From Microvelia longipes (taxonomy: Eukaryota; Arthropoda; Insecta; Hemiptera; Veliidae), in contig JACMZG010001911.1 of the NCBI GenBank assembly GCA_018340805.1, positions 51,312,124-51,376,123 on the forward strand: 64,000 bases of DNA, read 5' to 3'. The position numbers and the translations under genes were made by a program. How positions within the stretch are numbered: the first letter of the stretch is position 1; the number at the start of each line of letters is the position of its first letter. Of this stretch, positions 21,901 through 34,680 are shown piece by piece. Under the pieces are notes generated by a model. It ran no database searches and had not been told where the DNA came from. It saw only the letters and a program-made list of their open reading frames with translations.

Positions 21901-23105
21901 AAATCATAAAATTTAAGCAGCAACATCTAGCGTGGATCAGTGTCTGGATGTTTGACAGTGTCTGATGGATGATGAATTTTCTATCTCAGGACGAGCAAAG
22001 CAAGGCCGAAGACGTGTTGCAGCATAAATTTAACGACTTGTATATTCTGAGGACGAGCAAAGCGAGTCCGAATTAGAAAGGATGAGCGTAGGGAATCCGA
22101 AGTGTCGAGGAAAAGTTGCGAGGTACCCCGATTTTTTATGCTCTTGTGTTGAACAATTGTTGAAGCAACAAAAAATAATCATTTAAAAATGTTTATTAAG
22201 TTTTTATAACTAAATATCTAAAGCGAAGAAAGCAAGACTTAACATTGGTACACCGGTCTTTCTGATTACATTTAAAATCCGTATTATACTCATAGTTTTT
22301 TCTTAATAAATAATAATTATTCTCATCAAAGAATAATTATTATTATTAAAGAATAATTATTTTTATTAAAAATGTCAATAAACAATATATTTAACTTTAA
22401 AACAGTGGTTATTTTTCTTGTTTATGAAACAAACTTTAACAAAACACCCAACAATAATGATTTAATAATTAATAGGTTTTTAACTTTTTAGAAGTTTTAC
22501 TCATATAAAATACTATTTTACTATAATAAAATAACTAGAATACTATAATGAAATTACTCATTCAAAGTATAAACAATATAAAGTATAAACAAAATAATAC
22601 AAATTATGTTCTGTTTAACTTTATTTTGACCATAATATTTCTATTTAAAATGATAATTTCATTATAGAAATATTAAATATTTAATTTAAGTATGATCTAG
22701 AATTTTTCTATTAACTTTTTGGCCATTATTAGACAGTAAAAATTAATTTAAAATTAAATTATAAAAAGTGTTTGTTACCAACTCCAGTTGAACTGTAACT
22801 TGGTAAATTAAGTTCTTGAATCATAGCGCTTATAACTAGAAACATTGAGACACAATATTTATACGTAATTATTAATTTTCTATAAATGTGAAACGAAGAG
22901 TGCTTATATTGTCTATTTAGGTAGCACAATTTGTTCAGATTATTCTATACATTTTGATTTTATTACATTTTGATGCCCTTTTACTTTTAAAGGACTATAC
23001 AATTGCTAATTATTTTAAGAATCTTTTTTTATGAAAGAAGATTTCTTTCACTATTAGAAAAGCTTTTACAATTACAGTTAATTTTAAACCCAATTTGATT
23101 ATACT
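18941..23105. other. Intergenic region between Hdc and the odorant receptor
   Basis: No gene is recognised. Candidate polyadenylation signals for Hdc are AATAAAAATAAA near 19,368 and AATAAAG near 19,818. A GC-richer patch at 20,500-20,770 has a short minus-strand ORF without recognisable motifs; it could be an old transposon piece. At 21,985-22,110 the near-palindromic word GACGAGCAAAGCGAGTCC and a variant occur, resembling the GACAAGCGAAGCGAGTC word at 53,772. The stretch 22,300-22,800 is almost pure A/T. Confidence 0.5.
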
Positions 23106-26100
23106 ATGGATTATTTTAAAATACATAAATTCTTTCTGAACGGAGTTGGTTTGTCTCTAGACAATTTTAATATTAAATTTAAATTTATACTATTAATAGG
23201 GCTGCTAATTATGGTGCCACAGCCTCTTTCGATGTTGTTAGTGGCGATAGATAGAAGCGAGGATTCGTCTTTTAGATTAGAAGCCTGTATGAATATTATA
23301 GATTTCTCATCCTGCACCACGTTGTATTTATTAGGTTCTTACTATTTGAAAGATTTAAGATGGATTGTTTCCAAGATAAAAGAAATCAAACCAGATAAAA
23401 GTTATTTTTATTTGAATATTATGAGGTAAGGAATGCATTATTAATTTTCCTTATTTTTACTATTGGTATAAAGGAAAAGTATTTTGTTAGAGCTAAAACC
23501 CAAAACCGAGATATAATTTAATTATTTGTTTTAGAAGTTTTTAATAGCTTCTGAGTAGGTGTTATCAAGTTGTCTGACAGTATGTATGTGCTTGTGTGAA
23601 ACTTGGTACAAAAAAACAATTTTTAGGTCCTATCGTGCATTCTGGAAAATTATTTTCTATAGGGTCATTAATCATTATTAGTGACTAAAAAAATTCCAAA
23701 ACACACAGAAATAATGGGATTGATTTAAAATGTATCTTTTGTTAAGCATCAGCATCGAGCGATGTCGATAGCATTGGTAGGATTAAAACTAATGTGTCAT
23801 ATCCTAATCTTTCCACTATGGAAAGTATCTGTTCTGAAATAATACTAAATTAGACGTTTATCATAAACTGAGGAGCAAAGAGAACTAATTAACAAAAATT
23901 ACACGATTTTTTACATTGCATGCAAAAACTAGTTGAGAAATGCAACAAGTTAATTAATTACTAGAAGGGAGGAAAAATGAATAAAAACTAAAATTTGACA
24001 TGCTACAGTCTAGATATATTATTTTTCTCTTTTTTTAATGGATTTTTTATTTTAATTCATTACGTAATTCATTTTTAATTCTTTTTATTTTTCGGCTTTA
24101 CAGGATTGTTATTAACGTAACAACTATCGTGCTTATGGTGTTAATTCTATTTAAACCGATCTTAAGTATGTCAAAGATTTACATCTATCCAATTAAAGTT
24201 CCTTTCAATTATTCATCAGATCTAGGATACTTAATTTACTACGTCTATTCCGTTATGATAACTTATTTTGACTTTGGTTCGTATCTATCTATAACTAATA
24301 CTCTATTAGATATAGTTGCTTGTATTTCAACTAAATTTAGAGATATCATTGAAAATAGCAAACGCATCAAATTCAAATATCAAAGCCTAGGTGAAGAGAC
24401 ATCAAATGAGTTAACAATAATCCTCAACGAGTCCAACAACATAATTGCAACACAGCTTAAAGAAGACTCTGACATAGCTTTTAATACCTTCTTCGAAAAC
24501 TACATCAGCTTCACGGAGTAAGTATATCATTTAATCAAATATCCCATTATTTAATCGTTTTAAATCATTTTTATTTTTACTGCTTTTATTAAGATTGATA
24601 GTTAAATCAATTTATTTAAATAATCAATCAATTAACAATTAATCAATAACAATTAATCAAATAACAATCAATTGATTGAAATTTTCATATAAGAGAAGCA
24701 TTAATTTTTATTAACATTTTTTATTGAAACAATATTTGTTTATTCATATTTGTTTTATATGAAAAACAATATGCATTAATATCAGTTGTCCGCAAGCATT
24801 AATGTTTGAACGAATAGCAGTGAACTAAATATGTTATGCTTATGACAGATAAGGAGAATGTAAAATAATTGTAAGTGATCTGATTAATTAAGTGGTAATT
24901 TAATTTCGTTTTACTCAGCTGATTACCTGATTAAGACTACTCAACTGAAATAGTATCATTCTAATATCAGTATAAGAATAGAATGGTCCTAAATTCCGGA
25001 TATAGACGTTCCTTTTAATTTATTTATTTGCCATACTTTCTTTAAAAGGATAAAATGTCGTTTGTTAAAATTTGGTCGGTATTTATTCGATAAAGAATAA
25101 GGGGAATAACCAGAGTTTAATCCTTTCAATAAAAAGTTATAACCGCGGATTATACTCCAAAGAGAGGGCCCCCCTCCCTGGATAAATTCCTCCCTCTCTT
25201 GATGAAATTTTCAGCTGAAGTACCTTTAAGGTGTGTGAAATATCACTTCCTCTAGGATTGGTTTCGGCCCCTCCCTCCCGTACAAGTTTTGGCTGATTAC
25301 GGGACCATAGTCTCTTTTAAAAATCCTAACTATACTGTGTAAGAACTCATTACTTTTACTGTTTATAATTGATTTTCTAGCACGATTAAACGAACAGCTA
25401 AATGTCCTTGTTATATCTACTAGGCCAAGTTATGTTTAGCTATGTCAAGCTGATAGAATTTATAAGGGGATTCAATTGATGTTCCGGCCTTATTGTGGCC
25501 TGCACATACATATTTTATGTTATAGTAATTGCCCCACCTGAATTAATATTATGCACCCCTATTAGGGTTATTTAGGTTTTATGTAATTGCGCCTTAAAAG
25601 AATTTGTTAGTTTAGACCCGCGCTACATTTAGGTATTGATAGTTTAGTATATCAATTTACTACGCTCAACTTCCAGTCTTCGAATCAAATGCTGCATCTT
25701 TCTGATTACTTCCAAGTCAAAGCATAAACTTCGCCCTCAAGCATTTTTACAAATATTTTACCCCTTTTATGGGACCCTGAGCGCTCTACGTTTAGACTTA
25801 CTCTACAGTTGGTAACATAAGGGCAGTTAAAATTACAAATCTGCAGAGTTTGTGTGTGTGATAAGCCAACCAGCAAAGTGTGGACGTCCTAAGTTTTTAT
25901 TAAGTTATTTAACATCATCTTGAGGCCTCACATCACCATATTCAGTTATTTTACATCCTACGTAGCCGGCAAGACGGTATAAACTTCGTCCTAGGTTTAG
26001 GGAGCCTCCAGGGACTTAGAACTCATCATCTTAAGTACAGCTAAGTACCCTCAGCCAACGACTTCACTAAAGTCATAGTCATATTATTTCGCGTTCTGAT

Positions 26101-28961
26101 ATTTATGCTATCCAGCCCAGTTAAGGGACCTCAGCTTCATCTAGGTTATTTAATATAGTATATTTCATTATTAATATCAGGTACCTTTTCAGTTACACTT
26201 ATTACAGTCTTGCGAGCTTATTTAAGCATTATTTTAAACATAAGTACTTTTGTAAAGGCGTGCATAATTACATGTTTTCACTTTATTATGGTTTATCTTT
26301 ATTCAACCCCCCTAGACTAAGCTATCTATCGACATATATCGCTATGAAATACAGTCCTCATTCAGCTATCCATTTCATAAGTTTTGTGAGCCGATGCACT
26401 TATTGCAAGTCACTCTCACGTCTTAACAATTGAAGGGTTTTTATTAATGAAATCAATTTTTTTGACATGTTAGGTTATAGTACGGAATTGACGTCATTGC
26501 AGGAATAGTAAATTTTTAATGTTGACCGCCTATACCAATTCCTGCTATGACGTCACACGTCATTTATAAACAGGTTATAACCTCCGAATGTATTAATATT
26601 ACATTTGAATTGATTTCAGATTGATTGGGAAGTTAGAATATCTACTAAGAACCATGGTTATACCTCTTATCTCGTACTCTCCTCTATTGAAGGCTGCGTC
26701 CTCGCGTTTCTCGCTAGCAGGGTAGTTATTAACTCCTTTACAAATGAAAATCTAGTTTAAACATTAAATTTAATGATACGTTCCGCAGATAGTATACAAA
26801 TACTATAGGCATTAAAAAGTGACTTAGAATAAAATTAACTGAGTAGTATAATGATTTTGTGCAGCTAATCGTTCTGGGTATAATATCTTCTCACTATGTA
26901 ATCTTACCATATTCAACTTATTGTTTAATTATCTGAGAACCTTCAAGTTGATTGGACTTAGATAGGTCTTTGGTTGGTAAAAAGTAGGAGGAAAAAAAGA
27001 CAAGTCTTACAAAAGCTAGGGGTTTTAACTTGGTAAGTAAGAAGGTTTAATTCTCTTTGCCTCAACATATCCAACGCAACAGAAAGGTGGGTGAAATTAA
27101 TGAAGCCCCTAAGTACCCTCACATTTTGTAGGGGAAAAACCCTCAGCGAATAAAGTCCGAGAGGTAACGTCTCTCAAATTTGCCATAGAATCAAAACTTG
27201 ATGAGATCCACTGCGTAACGTAATTCCACCTACTTGTACACTAGAGTTAGTTTAAAAGACATAACCGATTTAAATCTGTAGAATCCTCTATTTATAAAGC
27301 TAATTGAACCGTCTGTAAAAAGGCATAGTACAAGAACCATAATTATGCTCAACTTATCGCCTGTTATTGGTATTGTTTCATTGATTTAACTAAAGGTATA
27401 AAAAAAACAATAAATGTATTAAATCCTATATTTCTTTCTCTTTTTCTCTCCCTCTTGTAAAAACTGCACAAACAATACAGGTTGGCTTCCTCTACTAATT
27501 CGAGACTTCATGCTCTATCATACGATGATAGTGTAGATCAGCAAGTTCAGAGCCTATTTAAACTCATTTCCTTGGCTTTTTCCTCCATATTTTCTGTTAA
27601 AATCAGGATAATGTGAGCCCGAAGATTCGTCGACGGAGTTTGCTTCAATCCTGTAGATCATACAATAGATACCGTCAAATTTAAGGTTAAAGGAATCTAG
27701 ATTATTTTCCCATGATTATTTATACAAGTTACTTAAGTAAATACAGTGAAAACACATAAATAATTTATTTAACGCTTGTGTTAATTTGTCAGGATGAAGA
27801 TATAAGTAGAAATTCTATTCAGTTTGCCCTTGCCATGACAGCCTGTTTTCTACCATCTTGCATATTCTGTATGTGGTGTCAAGAAATAAATACATTGGTG
27901 AGTACTAATAAGGGTTTCAACTCAAAAAAATGTTTGAGGTAACCGTTGACAGTAAATTGCTACTAATAATACTAATACTAAAGTTATTAATCGCATTTTA
28001 CTGTTGTCCTTAGGAGTCTAAGGAAATTCTTGGACCAAGTATGTGTAATAATGTATATTTAATATATTTAGAATATTATTGTTTTGAATTAATCTATACC
28101 TACACTGGGAAACTGTTTTCTTAACCCCTCATTTAATTATACCTTAAGCAAAACTATAACCTTAACATTCGTTTTTCCTTATTATTGTTTCTTTGCGTTT
28201 CCCTGCTTGCGCCCGTTTCCCATGATTCAAATCAAATTTACACCAGGAAAAGTTAGACTTATGCCTAACTAGATGCCATAGGTGATTCTAGGTGGGGGCT
28301 TAGGGGTTGAAAGTCCCCCTGCTTTTAATTAAGACCATCCCTCTTACTAAAAAAGTATTGCATTTTATCTACAAAAACTACTATTAAATTTAATAGATAA
28401 AAAAATGTATAACGTGTAACTAGAACAACAGGCCTTCGCTTCTTAGCCCCTCCGCGGGATCGGAGCTGGAGGCCGCTATGCAGCCACATGGTTGTTCGTC
28501 ATATTACTGGTTTATATAAGTGACATACTGCCACGATATAAGTGAATTTTCAAATGTATTAGTCAAACAACTTGAATTGTTTACATTATGTCAATCAATG
28601 ACATAATGTTTTATTTGACATATGTATGTCAATCAATAAAACCGGAACCAAAACTGATAATACAATGAAACAATTGAAAACCACTAGTTTACAATCGTAA
28701 ACCATACATAGTAGGATTTGTACAAAATTTCAGCCCATTCTAAACACTGTATGAAGATTTGTGATTTTTAAAATGTTTGTGGGGTCATTTTTGTGAGTTA
28801 ATGACGTCACACTTATTTCATAAACAATAGAGTTCGGGACATTAACAAGGTTGATTTTGTACTAAGTTTTATTTCGATCCATGAAAGCGTTCGAAAGTTA
28901 TTGTGTCCCATTGAAACATTTAGGACACAAAATTCTCGTACAAACATACATTCATATGTAC

Positions 28962-29020
<59 letters not shown>

Positions 29021-29840
29021 TTATTTATATTTTTGTAGGGATTATTTTACATTTTAATAATTATTGCTATCATTACAGGGGTCTGAATTGAATTTAGAAG
29101 TGTATTCACTTGATTGGACTATGCTATCCAGTAAAGATAGAAAACTCGTACATTTGCTGCAAGGTTTTACATCACTTGAAATTGAGTTTAAAGCTCTTAA
29201 AATTATACCAATAAATGCGGCGACCGCTCTAGCAGTAAGTGTGCTTATTCTTTCATATAAACGCTCTTTCAAATAAAACTTTTTGAGTTTCGTTTGTTGA
29301 TTAAATGAGGATGTAGTGGATTAAGAACGTGTAAACGGCTGGCAAGTGTCAATATCAAGTGGAGGCTTTAGCCCGAATCGATAAAAAAAAATAATAGAAA
29401 ATGTAGAAAACATTTGTAATATAAGATAGAATAGGAACTTAAAATGTGTTTACATAAACAAGTCTACGCTAGTGTAAGTTATGCCTACGACTCTGATGTA
29501 TTAGAAAAGTCCCATGCCTGTTTTCGTAATTCCTATCTCATAGCTGGTGCACCAGCTATGAAGATAGGATTTTTATACATTTGAAAATTCGCTTATATCT
29601 TGGCATTATATTCGTGGCAGTGCCACTTTTATAAACTATTTATATCGTGAACTGATGTAGGACGATTACTATGTGGCCGCAAAGTGGCCCAGGGGCCGAA
29701 GGCCTCTTGCTTTTATTCTTATCATGATATCATCTAATCATGATACGGTGATAATATTACATATTTTCTTATTTCAGATAGGTCAACAGTTTTGCTCCTA
29801 TTACACTTTTTTGAAAACAATGGATAGCCTTGCCAACTGA
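23106..29840 (+). CDS. Odorant receptor (7tm_6 family)
   Basis: Ligand-binding odorant receptor subunit, a seven-helix membrane protein that forms a cation channel with Orco. Secure exons: 23,106-23,425 (ATG; phase 2 end), 24,104-24,517, 27,793-27,897 (phase 0), 29,079-29,234 (phase 0) and 29,778-29,840 (TGA). Exon 1 has TM1 (KFILLIGLLIMVPQPLSMLL) and TM2 (SSCTTLYLLGSYYL). Exon 2 has TM3 (NVTTIVLMVLILFKPILSM) and TM4 (LIYYVYSVMITYFDFGSYLS) followed by ACISTKFRDII. Later exons give CMWCQEINTLGSELNLEVYS then LDWTML and the terminal SYYTFLKTMDSLAN, the hallmark C-terminal arrangement of insect ORs. The middle is less certain: 26,620-26,721 (LIGKLEYLLRTMVIPLISYS) and 27,481-27,532 keep frame and would give ~403 aa, normal for the family, but the proposed TM5 is weakly hydrophobic and the second donor is poor. 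Confidence 0.85.
24522..26615. other. Large OR intron, no recognised gene
   Basis: Intron 2 of the odorant receptor. It holds AT-rich sequence, a run of short ATTAATCAAT-type repeats at 24,600-24,680, and a GC-richer block at 25,140-25,310 that may be an old element. It also contains most of the MITE listed at 26,477-26,575. Confidence 0.5.
26477..26575. mobile_element. Small inverted-repeat element (MITE-like) with TGACGTCA ends
   Basis: TTGACGTCATTGCAGGAAT at the left pairs with ATTCCTGCTATGACGTCAC at the right, an inverted repeat with one mismatch around a ~45 base loop. It lies ~45 bases before the candidate third exon of the odorant receptor. Similar TGACGTCAC words occur at 20,290 and 28,803, so related elements may be scattered here. 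Confidence 0.6.
28425..28565 (+). repeat. Dispersed repeat, inverted partner at 29,577-29,710
   Basis: The reverse complement reads ACATTTGAAAATTCACTTAT, then a GTGGCAGT block, CATGTGGCTGC and a GC-rich CCTCCAGCTCCGATCCCGCG. The same order (ACATTTGAAAATTCGCTTAT, GTGGCAGT, TATGTGGCCGC, GGGGCCGAAGGCC) appears in direct orientation at 29,577-29,710. The pair flanks the penultimate odorant-receptor exon in inverted orientation. Confidence 0.65.
28960..29016. repeat. TA microsatellite
   Basis: About 50 bases of pure (TA)n ending in TTTATTTATTTAT, ~60 bases before the acceptor of the penultimate odorant-receptor exon. Confidence 0.95.
29530..29710 (+). repeat. Palindrome plus inverted partner of the 28,425 repeat
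   Basis: Begins with a near-perfect palindrome at 29,532-29,568 (core AGCTGGTGCACCAGCT, arms of 18-19 bases with one bulged A). It continues with the ACATTTGAAAATTCGCTTAT to GGGGCCGAAGGCC segment shared in inverted orientation with 28,425-28,565. It lies within the last intron of the odorant receptor. Confidence 0.65.
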
Positions 29841-30159
29841 TTGATTAAATTGCTTCTTCAAAAATTTGCACAACGATCAACACTTACGTTGTACAAAAAA
29901 TTATTGTATACTTCAACGTGGATTTAGTTTAGTTTATTGTGATGCACCTGAAATGAAAGATAGGCATCCACAATGTCTTCTGGTTCATAAATTGATTTTA
30001 TAGCGCACACCATTAACTCTCTGTTCACTTTTCACTCTTTATTAGCTAAGTTTTATCACAAAAATTAAACTATATATTTTAGTTAACTTTAGTTTTTACT
30101 TTATTATTTTATATATTTTAAGCCATGTATTTTTCGAAGTCGGACCTAAAGTAGTTCGA

Positions 30160-30240
30160 CTTTTCGAAGACAACAAACAACGTGGGGATTTGTAGTCGCA
30201 AATGTTCATTGTCACAAATGGCCATTGAAGCAAATTTATT
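30160..30240 (-). repeat. Dispersed repeat shared with 46,225-46,300
   Basis: The reverse complement contains AATGGCCATTTGTGACAATG, AACATTTGCGACTAC and TTGTTTGTTGTC. At 46,235-46,295 the plus strand reads AGTGGCCGTTTGTGACATTG, AACATTTGCGTCAACG and CAACAAACAAC in the same order. This is an old interspersed repeat of unknown class. One copy lies immediately before the scaffold gap. Confidence 0.5.
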
Positions 30241-30277
30241 TCAAGGTCGTCAAACTTGATCGATGACGCAAAAGGGC

Positions 30278-30287
30278 NNNNNNNNNN
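30278..30287. other. Assembly gap (10 N)
   Basis: Ten N bases; the true gap length is unknown. Single N bases also occur at 5,196 and 36,792. Confidence 0.99.
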
Positions 30288-33200
30288 ACTTAGTTTCTTA
30301 GTTAAATTTTAATTTGCGTGCTAGATTAAGTAAGTCAGTCTGTGTTTCTTAATTTGTTATTTATGAGTAATCCAAAGAAAAACACTGTTTCAAATATAAT
30401 TTTTTTGCTCCTCCTCATTGTTTTTGGTTTATTAAAAACAAAAAACCTTGTTTTTTGTTTTTGTAAGAAAAGGCACCAAATTTTATAAAATTGTTTAAAA
30501 TAAATCTATATTAAAAAACCTTCTAGGAACTTATTTTTATTTAATTTAGGAAATAAAAATATACTGAAAGATAACTTTCTAGGTTGCTGGTTGTTGTTTC
30601 CATTTTTTAATTACAGTAATATAGCATTGGGCACTTCTAGGAAAATAATAATACTCTTTACAGTCTTACTATATTTCGCTCCCTTTCATCAGGGCATTCT
30701 CAAGTCTACAACACAAAAATAATACTAACTTTTTTTTTTTAAAAAAACCTAAATTATAAAAGATAGCTATTTTTCAAAAAAATGTATTTTTTTTAATATT
30801 TTGCTATTCAATAATATAACAGAGGCATGAACCTTCAACATTAAAGGTGACCTCGTCGCTGCATAGGGTTGATGTACCCTTTCAGACCTGGGTTCCTGTG
30901 ATTCGAGTCACTTCTCCAGCCCGAGTTATTTTAAACGCATGAACACCCCTGGCCCGCATCAATTTCAGCTTAATGAACACACTGTTAATAATCTCTTTAT
31001 TTATTTTATTTATGTATTTTAATAAAATATATTGAAAAAATAAATTTCTGAATCTGTAACTTCACCGTTGTGTTTATCTATATATTTTTTTTTTTACTTT
31101 TCCCTCATACACGTTATTTTTAAGGTTATGAATAGTTTGTGTTGCCAAAAAACCAAACTTGATGAAACTTCGTGAATTTATTGTCTAGTTCTGATATTTA
31201 TCTTGAAAGTCATTTAATATCTTTATTCCTTATATAATTCTTTTGCTCTCTCAATCGTTTTGAAATCTTTTTTTTTGGATGGAAGTCAAACTTCATTTTT
31301 TTCATTACACATTACCACTCCCTTACCCTTATCTGTGCTCTTACTAACATCTTATTTTATCGAGTTAGTTTTATAGTTTAGCATTTATTTCATCCAGGAA
31401 TTGAATTAGCTATTGATACAACACTCAGCCGCATTCTGCTTTGTTTTAGATTTTTGTGAGATTACTTCATTTATTTGTTTTATTTATTTATTTATCTCTT
31501 AATACATTTTTCTATTGTTATTTATTATCATAATTTTCTTATTTTTTTAATTTAAAGTTCTTTTTTTTTATTACTATGTTTAGTATTTTTTTATCATTTA
31601 TTTATATTATGTTTATTGTTCTATGTTTTTTATTTTTTTTCTGTCTATTTATTTGCTTTTATTTATTTAATTTTTGTTTTTTTTTTTATAATTTATTAGG
31701 GCGCTTAATCATTAATTACTACTGCTTTTAGATCGTTCATGTCACAACAAATTTTGACATTTATGACATATAATCATTGTATTGATAACCTTTGTCGTTC
31801 GTACAGTATTTATTTTTTCCGTTTAGTTTATTATAATATATTTACTTAATCGTTTTGGTTGATTGTTAATTTTCTCTTTTGAGATTACCATAGTGCTTGT
31901 TGATTTTGGAAATAGGTTCCTTAGTTTATCCCAAATCCGGTTAATATGAATGAAATAAGTGTTATTAAAAATTAGTTTGTTTGTTGAATCCAATGTTCTT
32001 TGAACGCCTATATATTATTATATTTTTTTGCCTGTTTATAGTGGTTGTGGTGTATAGAAAAAGTTTTGCTGTTTGCAAAAAAACATAGATTGTCACTGAA
32101 TTATCCATTTCAGATGTTTTTTTTAGATCCTGAGTGGGTTTTTACTAGTTGCATGTGTAGTCTGTATTAATATGTCGTGTGTTATCATATACCTTTTGAT
32201 TGTATTTATTTTTAAGAGAATTTTGAAACTTTAGAAATTTTCAATCGTGTAGGTCTTCATTTTTTGCTTTTCCAAAATAATTTTATATGAGGTCATCAAC
32301 CGGACTCGTAATACTTGGCAAAAAAATCAAAATGGAATTAAATGCCGGACATTATTTTGGATCGATTAAGATTTGGCACGCCTGTCTGTCATTTAAGCTC
32401 ACATGTGTGTCCTACAATTGTTCGAATTCCATTGTATCTGCTGTTCTATTATTTTGGTGATACATTCTTTATATTATTTCTTTTTTATTAAAAGTTATTT
32501 TTTTCTTACTATGTTTAGTATTTATTCGATCAATTTATTTATCTGCCGTATACTTTTTTATTTCTCTCTCTGCTTTAGAATAATTAATGGATTATTTTAT
32601 TTTATTACTGTTTATTCTTTGTAACTGGTATGAATACCGTGTATATATAAGTTCAAAGGTAAGCGCTTAAGTAGATTTATATTCATTCCTTTAATACCCA
32701 GCAAGTATTTATAAATCATCATTTGTTTTTTCACTATTTTAAAATACATTATAACCTATAAAGTAATTAGTTTACAAATTATCAAAGTAAGGTCTACTAC
32801 AGTCCTTGTAAGCCTCTTTCACACGTCTTACGGTGTGCTTTCTTATTATATCATGTGCATTAATTTTTATTTTTTTCTATTCTTTTGCTTAAATTTAAAG
32901 TTAATGATTCCATATTGCTTGAATTGTACCTATCTTTGTTGTTTTCTATATTCAATCAGTTCCTCTAATTTCGAGTGCTTCATTTATTTCATTAGATATA
33001 TAGGTTTTGTTGTCTCACCACTTTTTATCTGTTCAAAAGTTTCCTACTTCTAAATGGCAACACTTTATTCTTGTTTATATAAATGACATTTATCTTCTAA
33101 TTTTGTAATTAGTGATTAGGTTTTGTTCTTTTACTTTATCAGTGTACGGTATTGGCTGTTATTTTTTTTCTATGTATTCCTCTTCAACTGTTTTTCAATT

Positions 33201-34680
33201 ATTTTTGGCATAGTTTGGTGCTCTAATATTGGCGGTTGAACCTATTTAGAGCTTCAGAGATTCTACATTGTTCTGTTTCAATTATTTTCATACTGTGGGA
33301 AATTTAATTGTTCCAATTATTTATGTTTTTCACTGATATTATTGTTTTTGGTTTATTTTAAAATAGATTAATTTTTTATTTGTCATTTTTGTTAAATACA
33401 TTTTGTGTCTATGTATAAAAATTATTTCAGTGTTATGTTACCAACACCGTTTGGGATGTCATTTCACCCGCGTGATTACTTTGGGGACTTTTTGTAGTTT
33501 ATTCATCTGTTTACATTAAAAGGACCAATTTAGTTTTAAATATTTTTTTCAAATTTTACGTAATTTAATTTATGTTAAAAATATTTCACGACTACACTTA
33601 CTTACTTTTATTTCTTCCTTTCATCTTTCACAATTGTGGTTTTACACTTATTCCACTCAACTTCTTTAATCTCTAAAAGAATTAATTAATTCATAATATC
33701 GTGACAGTTAGGTTTTAGTGATAATATATTTATATATTAATATTTATTCACTAACAAATTAATACAAGTAGAATTATATCTCAGACAAATGGAATAGTAT
33801 TTCTATTTTTAAGCCCTGTCATAAAATAACCACTATACCTAATAACTCTATTACTAATTCAAATTTTATTTACATTGACAAATTTTTTACTTAATAATTT
33901 TGTTGTGCTTATGTAGAAAAATATTTCTTAATAAAAAATTTCTTATTTATTTCTATTTTTCTATGACTCAACATTAATATACATATAATGCAATAATCCC
34001 AAGTTAGAGATAATGTTAATATTTTCCTTTGTGTTATTTCTAACTTTTTAAGTTTTGAAATAGGGATGAATTGTTCTCACATTTTATTATCGTTTTTTTA
34101 TTTTTTTTTATTTTCTGTGATGTCTATTTTGGTGTCTATTATAATAAAATTTTAGTATGTTTTGTGTTTTTCTAATTTATCACTAATTTAATTTGCATTA
34201 GGCTTTTGATTATAGACGTGTGTTATCAGATTGATATTACCCCTGGATACTTGCTAATAATTTTAATTAATTGCCTTAACTTAAGAATCCACTTTCTTTT
34301 GTTTTTATCAACTAACAGGGTTTCCGTTTTATATATGTTGAATTTGATCCGTGGAATAACTGCTTTCCTTCAGGATATGCTTGTATCATGAATTCGCACA
34401 TTTGCCCCTACAGGACTCTAACCCCAAAAACACTGACTTCTAAATTCGTAATTTAATAATTTGCAAAAGTTTTTCTAATTTTCCTTTTCTCGCTACCGAT
34501 CTCCAGACGCAGTTCTATAGTTTGTTTAGTTTTTTGATAACTATGCTTATACAACATGATCTTATTTTACTCTAGTTTTTTGATTCTATATGAACATTAC
34601 ATGAGGTCCAAGAGACATTTCTGTTTTCCCTATAACTTTTTGTAATCAGTTACTTTGTCTTAAAAGTTCTAAACTAATTG
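30288..34680. other. T-rich non-coding region
   Basis: On the plus strand this is dominated by T-runs and TTTATTTATT tracts; short ORFs are leucine/phenylalanine/isoleucine-rich by composition. A GC-richer patch at 30,840-30,945 has GTGATTCGAGTCAC, reminiscent of a tRNA-type B box. It could be a SINE remnant, but no A box is convincing. At 32,030-32,110, GTGTATAGAAAAAGTTTTGC resembles GTGTATAGGAAAAGTATTGT at 14,424, so another dispersed repeat is likely. No gene is supported. Confidence 0.5.

Noticed and set aside
21985..22110. Hammerhead ribozyme in the CTGAGGACGAGCAAAGCGAG segment
   Set aside because: The required CTGATGA core and the GAAA-containing strand are absent; only a short imperfect hairpin remains.
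32403..33053. Hydrophobic ORFs as membrane-protein exons
   Set aside because: Their Phe/Leu/Ile/Tyr content follows from T-rich DNA, and neither start contexts nor splice sites support them.
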